12,096 bases of DNA from Spirochaetaceae bacterium (lineage in GTDB: Bacteria > Spirochaetota > Spirochaetia > Treponematales > Breznakiellaceae). The position numbers and the translations under genes are program-made. Of this stretch, positions 10,081-12,096 are shown piece after piece. The notes beneath the pieces were generated by a model. That model had not been told where the DNA came from. It made no database searches and saw only the letters and a list, made by a program, of their open reading frames with translations. The DNA lies in assembly GCA_031258625.1 (NCBI GenBank), contig JAIRMO010000128.1, positions 1-12,096 on the forward strand, given 5' to 3'. The number at the start of each line of letters is the position of its first letter. Position 1 is the stretch's first letter.

Positions 10081-12096
10081 TTAACTCCTTACTTTAAATT
10101 TTCCGGGATTTTCCCCGGTTATAAATTTTGGTTTTATCAGAATAAGCAATACGGGGATCACCGTAAGGCTTACCAGGGCGCTGGTACCCATGGTCAGGGC
10201 GATGAGCAGCCCCAGATCCCGCATCATATTGAACTGGGAGAGAATGAGGACCGCAAACCCGGCCCCCACGGAGGAGGCATTGATAATGATGGCCTTCCCC
10301 GAGGTGGCAAAGGTCTTCCAGAGGAATTTCTCCCCTCCCCCGAAGGCCCGGTACTCCCGCTTATAGGCTTCCATATAGTGGATGGTATAGTCGATCCCTA
10401 TCCCCACGGAGATGCTGGCCACCATGGCGGTGCCGATGTTGAGCTTTATCCCCAGGAAGCCCATCACCGCAAAGTTGATGAGGATGGCGATGGACAGGGG
10501 GGCGATGCCGATCAGCCCCGCCACCACGGAACGGTTGGACAGGGCAATGATGAGGAATACCGCCAGGAGGGAGAGCAGCACCGAACTGAGTTGGGATTGT
10601 ACCACCAGGCGGTTGATGGAGCCTTCCACCAGGGCGCTTCCCCCCACGGTTACCTTGAGGTCCTTGGGGAAATTGGCCCCCACGAAACGGTGAATTTCGG
10701 CGATGGCCGCATCGGTATCCTCCTGGCCGGTGGTCCGCATCTGGATCGTGGACTTTATCGCGGTGGGTTCCAGGGGATCGTTGGCGTAGTCCCCGATATT
10801 CCCCGAGAGGAGTACCAGGTAGTTGGAAACCAGGAGCCCCAGCTCCTCCGGGGAACTTTTTCCGTAACGGGCCGGGTCCCGGGGGACCTCGTAGTAGGCG
10901 GCCCCCTGATAGTTGATCAGCCGGTGGAATTCCCGGACCAGCTCGTTGGCGTTCATATTCCGGTCCTTGCCGGAACCGGCGGCCCTATCCAAAATTGCCG
11001 CCAGCTCCAGGGGGGTGTAGGCCTTCTCCGGCTCCCCGGCCCCCGCCTCGTCCTCGAAGCCGGTATCCGCCGCCTCGTCCTCGAAACCAAAACCGAAGCC
11101 GGCGTCCGCCGCCTCATCCTCGAAGCCAAAGCCGAAGCCGAAGCCGGCATCCGCCGTCTCGTCCCCAAACCCAAACCCGGCGTCCGCCGCCGCAGGGGCC
11201 GCGGGCTTTAAACCATCGGGGCTCTCATCGGCGTTGAAGACCTGATTGATCCGCTTTACCAGGTCCGTAAAGCCCATCACCTTCCCGATATTACCGGCCC
11301 GTTCCTCCAGGTAACGGCCCAGGTCGTCCATGGCCCCCAGGGTTTCGGGGTGGAGGATCCGCTCCGGGCTTTCCCCCTCAACCATCACGCTCACCACCTT
11401 GGAGCCCCCGAATTGCTCCCGGATAAACTCGTCGGACTTATATATATCCGTGGTGGACTTGAAGTATTCCACCATCACGTTATCCACAACGATCCGGGAA
11501 AGGCCGTAGAGGGAGATCAGGATCACCGCCGCGGTGAAGACCAGGACAAAACGCTGTTTTTTCGCCACCGAAGAAAAACCCTCGGCGATACTGGTACTGA
11601 GGGGGTCATACCCGGCGTTTTCCGCGGATGCCGGGGAAGCCTCCCGGCGGGGCGACTGTTCCTTTCGGGGCCCCCGGATGATGAGCAGGGAGGGGATCAA
11701 GGTTACCGCCACGGCAAAGGAGGCCATCACCCCAAAACCGGCGAAGATCCCGAAATCCCGGATGGGGAGTACCGGGGTAAAGGCGCAGGAGGCAAACCCC
11801 ACAAAGGTGGTCAGGGCGGCGAGGAAGATGGGTTTCCCGATTTTCCGGAGCAGGGAAAAAATGAAGGCCCGGTGTTCTTCGTCATCCATGGGCGTGCGGT
11901 GGATCTGCATATCGGTAATATAGTGGGTGATCACATGGATCCCGTAGGCGCTGCCCACCGCCACCAGGATCACCGGCAGCACCGTGGAGATGATCGAAAG
12001 CCTCACCCCAAAGAGGGGCATGGCCCCCACGGACCAGATCACCGCCACCACCACCGTGAGGAGGGGCAGGACCACCGCGGTCAGGCGGCGGAAGGA
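10081..12096 (-). CDS. RND/MMPL superfamily transporter, 5' end outside window
   Basis: An inner-membrane transporter. The reading frame runs without a stop to the window edge, so the N-terminal part (TM1 and most of the first periplasmic domain) is missing. The visible part starts at FRRLTAVVLPLLTVVVAVIW (TM2) and shows the duplicated RND design: VAVGSAYGIHVITHY in the first half and SVGIGIDYTIHYMEAYKRE in the second, each followed by several membrane helices. The large second periplasmic domain holds an unusual insert (about 11044-11184) with four imperfect units of D[AT]GFGFGF-EDEAA, rich in Gly, Phe and acid. Family members export lipids or hydrophobic compounds using the proton motive force. 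It is first in an operon with the LolA-like and barrel genes. The apparent GTG start at 12075 is internal and should not be used. Confidence 0.9.
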   Translation of the reverse strand, partial: SFRRLTAVVLPLLTVVVAVIWSVGAMPLFGVRLSIISTVLPVILVAVGSAYGIHVITHYITDMQIHRTPMDDEEHRAFIFSLLRKIGKPIFLAALTTFVGFASCAFTPVLPIRDFGIFAGFGVMASFAVAVTLIPSLLIIRGPRKEQSPRREASPASAENAGYDPLSTSIAEGFSSVAKKQRFVLVFTAAVILISLYGLSRIVVDNVMVEYFKSTTDIYKSDEFIREQFGGSKVVSVMVEGESPERILHPETLGAMDDLGRYLEERAGNIGKVMGFTDLVKRINQVFNADESPDGLKPAAPAAADAGFGFGDETADAGFGFGFGFEDEAADAGFGFGFEDEAADTGFEDEAGAGEPEKAYTPLELAAILDRAAGSGKDRNMNANELVREFHRLINYQGAAYYEVPRDPARYGKSSPEELGLLVSNYLVLLSGNIGDYANDPLEPTAIKSTIQMRTTGQEDTDAAIAEIHRFVGANFPKDLKVTVGGSALVEGSINRLVVQSQLSSVLLSLLAVFLIIALSNRSVVAGLIGIAPLSIAILINFAVMGFLGIKLNIGTAMVASISVGIGIDYTIHYMEAYKREYRAFGGGEKFLWKTFATSGKAIIINASSVGAGFAVLILSQFNMMRDLGLLIALTMGTSALVSLTVIPVLLILIKPKFITGENPGKFKVRS
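11044..11184 (-). repeat. In-frame FGFGF-EDEAA repeat in the RND periplasmic domain
   Basis: Four imperfect tandem units are readable on the minus strand: DAGFGFGDETA, DAGFGFGFGFEDEAA, DAGFGFGFEDEAA and DTGFEDEAG. Unit length differs through the number of FG pairs, which suggests slippage or unequal recombination. The DNA repeats as well, with GCC-GAA-GCC-style alternation, so copy number may vary between strains. Confidence 0.8.

Noticed and set aside
9616..11211. Long plus-strand open frame of 531 codons
   Set aside because: It is antisense to the LolA-like and RND genes, is compositionally odd (Gly/Pro/His-rich) and has no recognisable domain. It exists because of the GC-rich codon pattern of the real genes.

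Overview
The window looks like an accessory-rich stretch of a spirochaete chromosome, most likely a Treponema relative of the insect-gut type. This is inferred from gene content, not from a search: two lipoproteins with spirochaete-style lipoboxes, several Gly/Phe-rich outer-membrane barrels, an RND / LolA-like / barrel gene trio, and a dense set of short palindromic repeats scattered between and inside genes. Most genes are GC-rich; the exception is the strikingly AT-rich membrane LuxR-type regulator (5360-6208).

Layout. 1-603: debris, with a fragment of a PIN-domain toxin and small hairpins. 604-1092: META-domain lipoprotein (+). 1254-1829: LysM lipoprotein (-). 1830-2165: hairpin-rich intergenic region with a candidate promoter on each strand. 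2166-2642: YbaK/EbsC-type aminoacyl-tRNA deacylase (+), followed by a 34-nt perfect palindrome whose core is one base from the parS consensus. 2867-3364: RAYT/IS200-like Y1 domain protein (+) that has lost its HUH histidines and carries two palindromic repeats inside its frame. 3508-4509: aldo/keto reductase (+) with a good promoter and ribosome-binding site. 4583-5113: small outer-membrane barrel (-). 5203-5339: composite palindromic element. 5360-6208: membrane-anchored LuxR regulator (-). 6477-7463: omptin-family outer-membrane protease (+) with all four catalytic residues recognisable. 7464-7843: repeat-filled intergenic region. 7844-12096 (-): a tightly packed operon encoding an RND/MMPL transporter (5' end outside the window), a LolA-like periplasmic protein and a large outer-membrane barrel.

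How the genes fit together. The operon is the most coherent system here: inner-membrane RND pump, periplasmic LolA-fold carrier and outer-membrane barrel, with a 3-nt gap between the first two genes and an ATGA overlap between the last two. The RND periplasmic insert and the mature N-terminus of the barrel share an unusual acidic FGFGF...DE motif, suggesting a common partner or function. A trans-envelope lipid or hydrophobic-substrate route is the simplest reading, but it is inference.

The other strong theme is repeat biology. A GGGGTCAGACCCC palindrome occurs at four places, always in the same orientation. GGCGGACC-YTT-GGTCCG hairpins and TGTTCCAAAAC inverted repeats recur, and a transposase-like but apparently non-catalytic gene has palindromes embedded in its coding frame.
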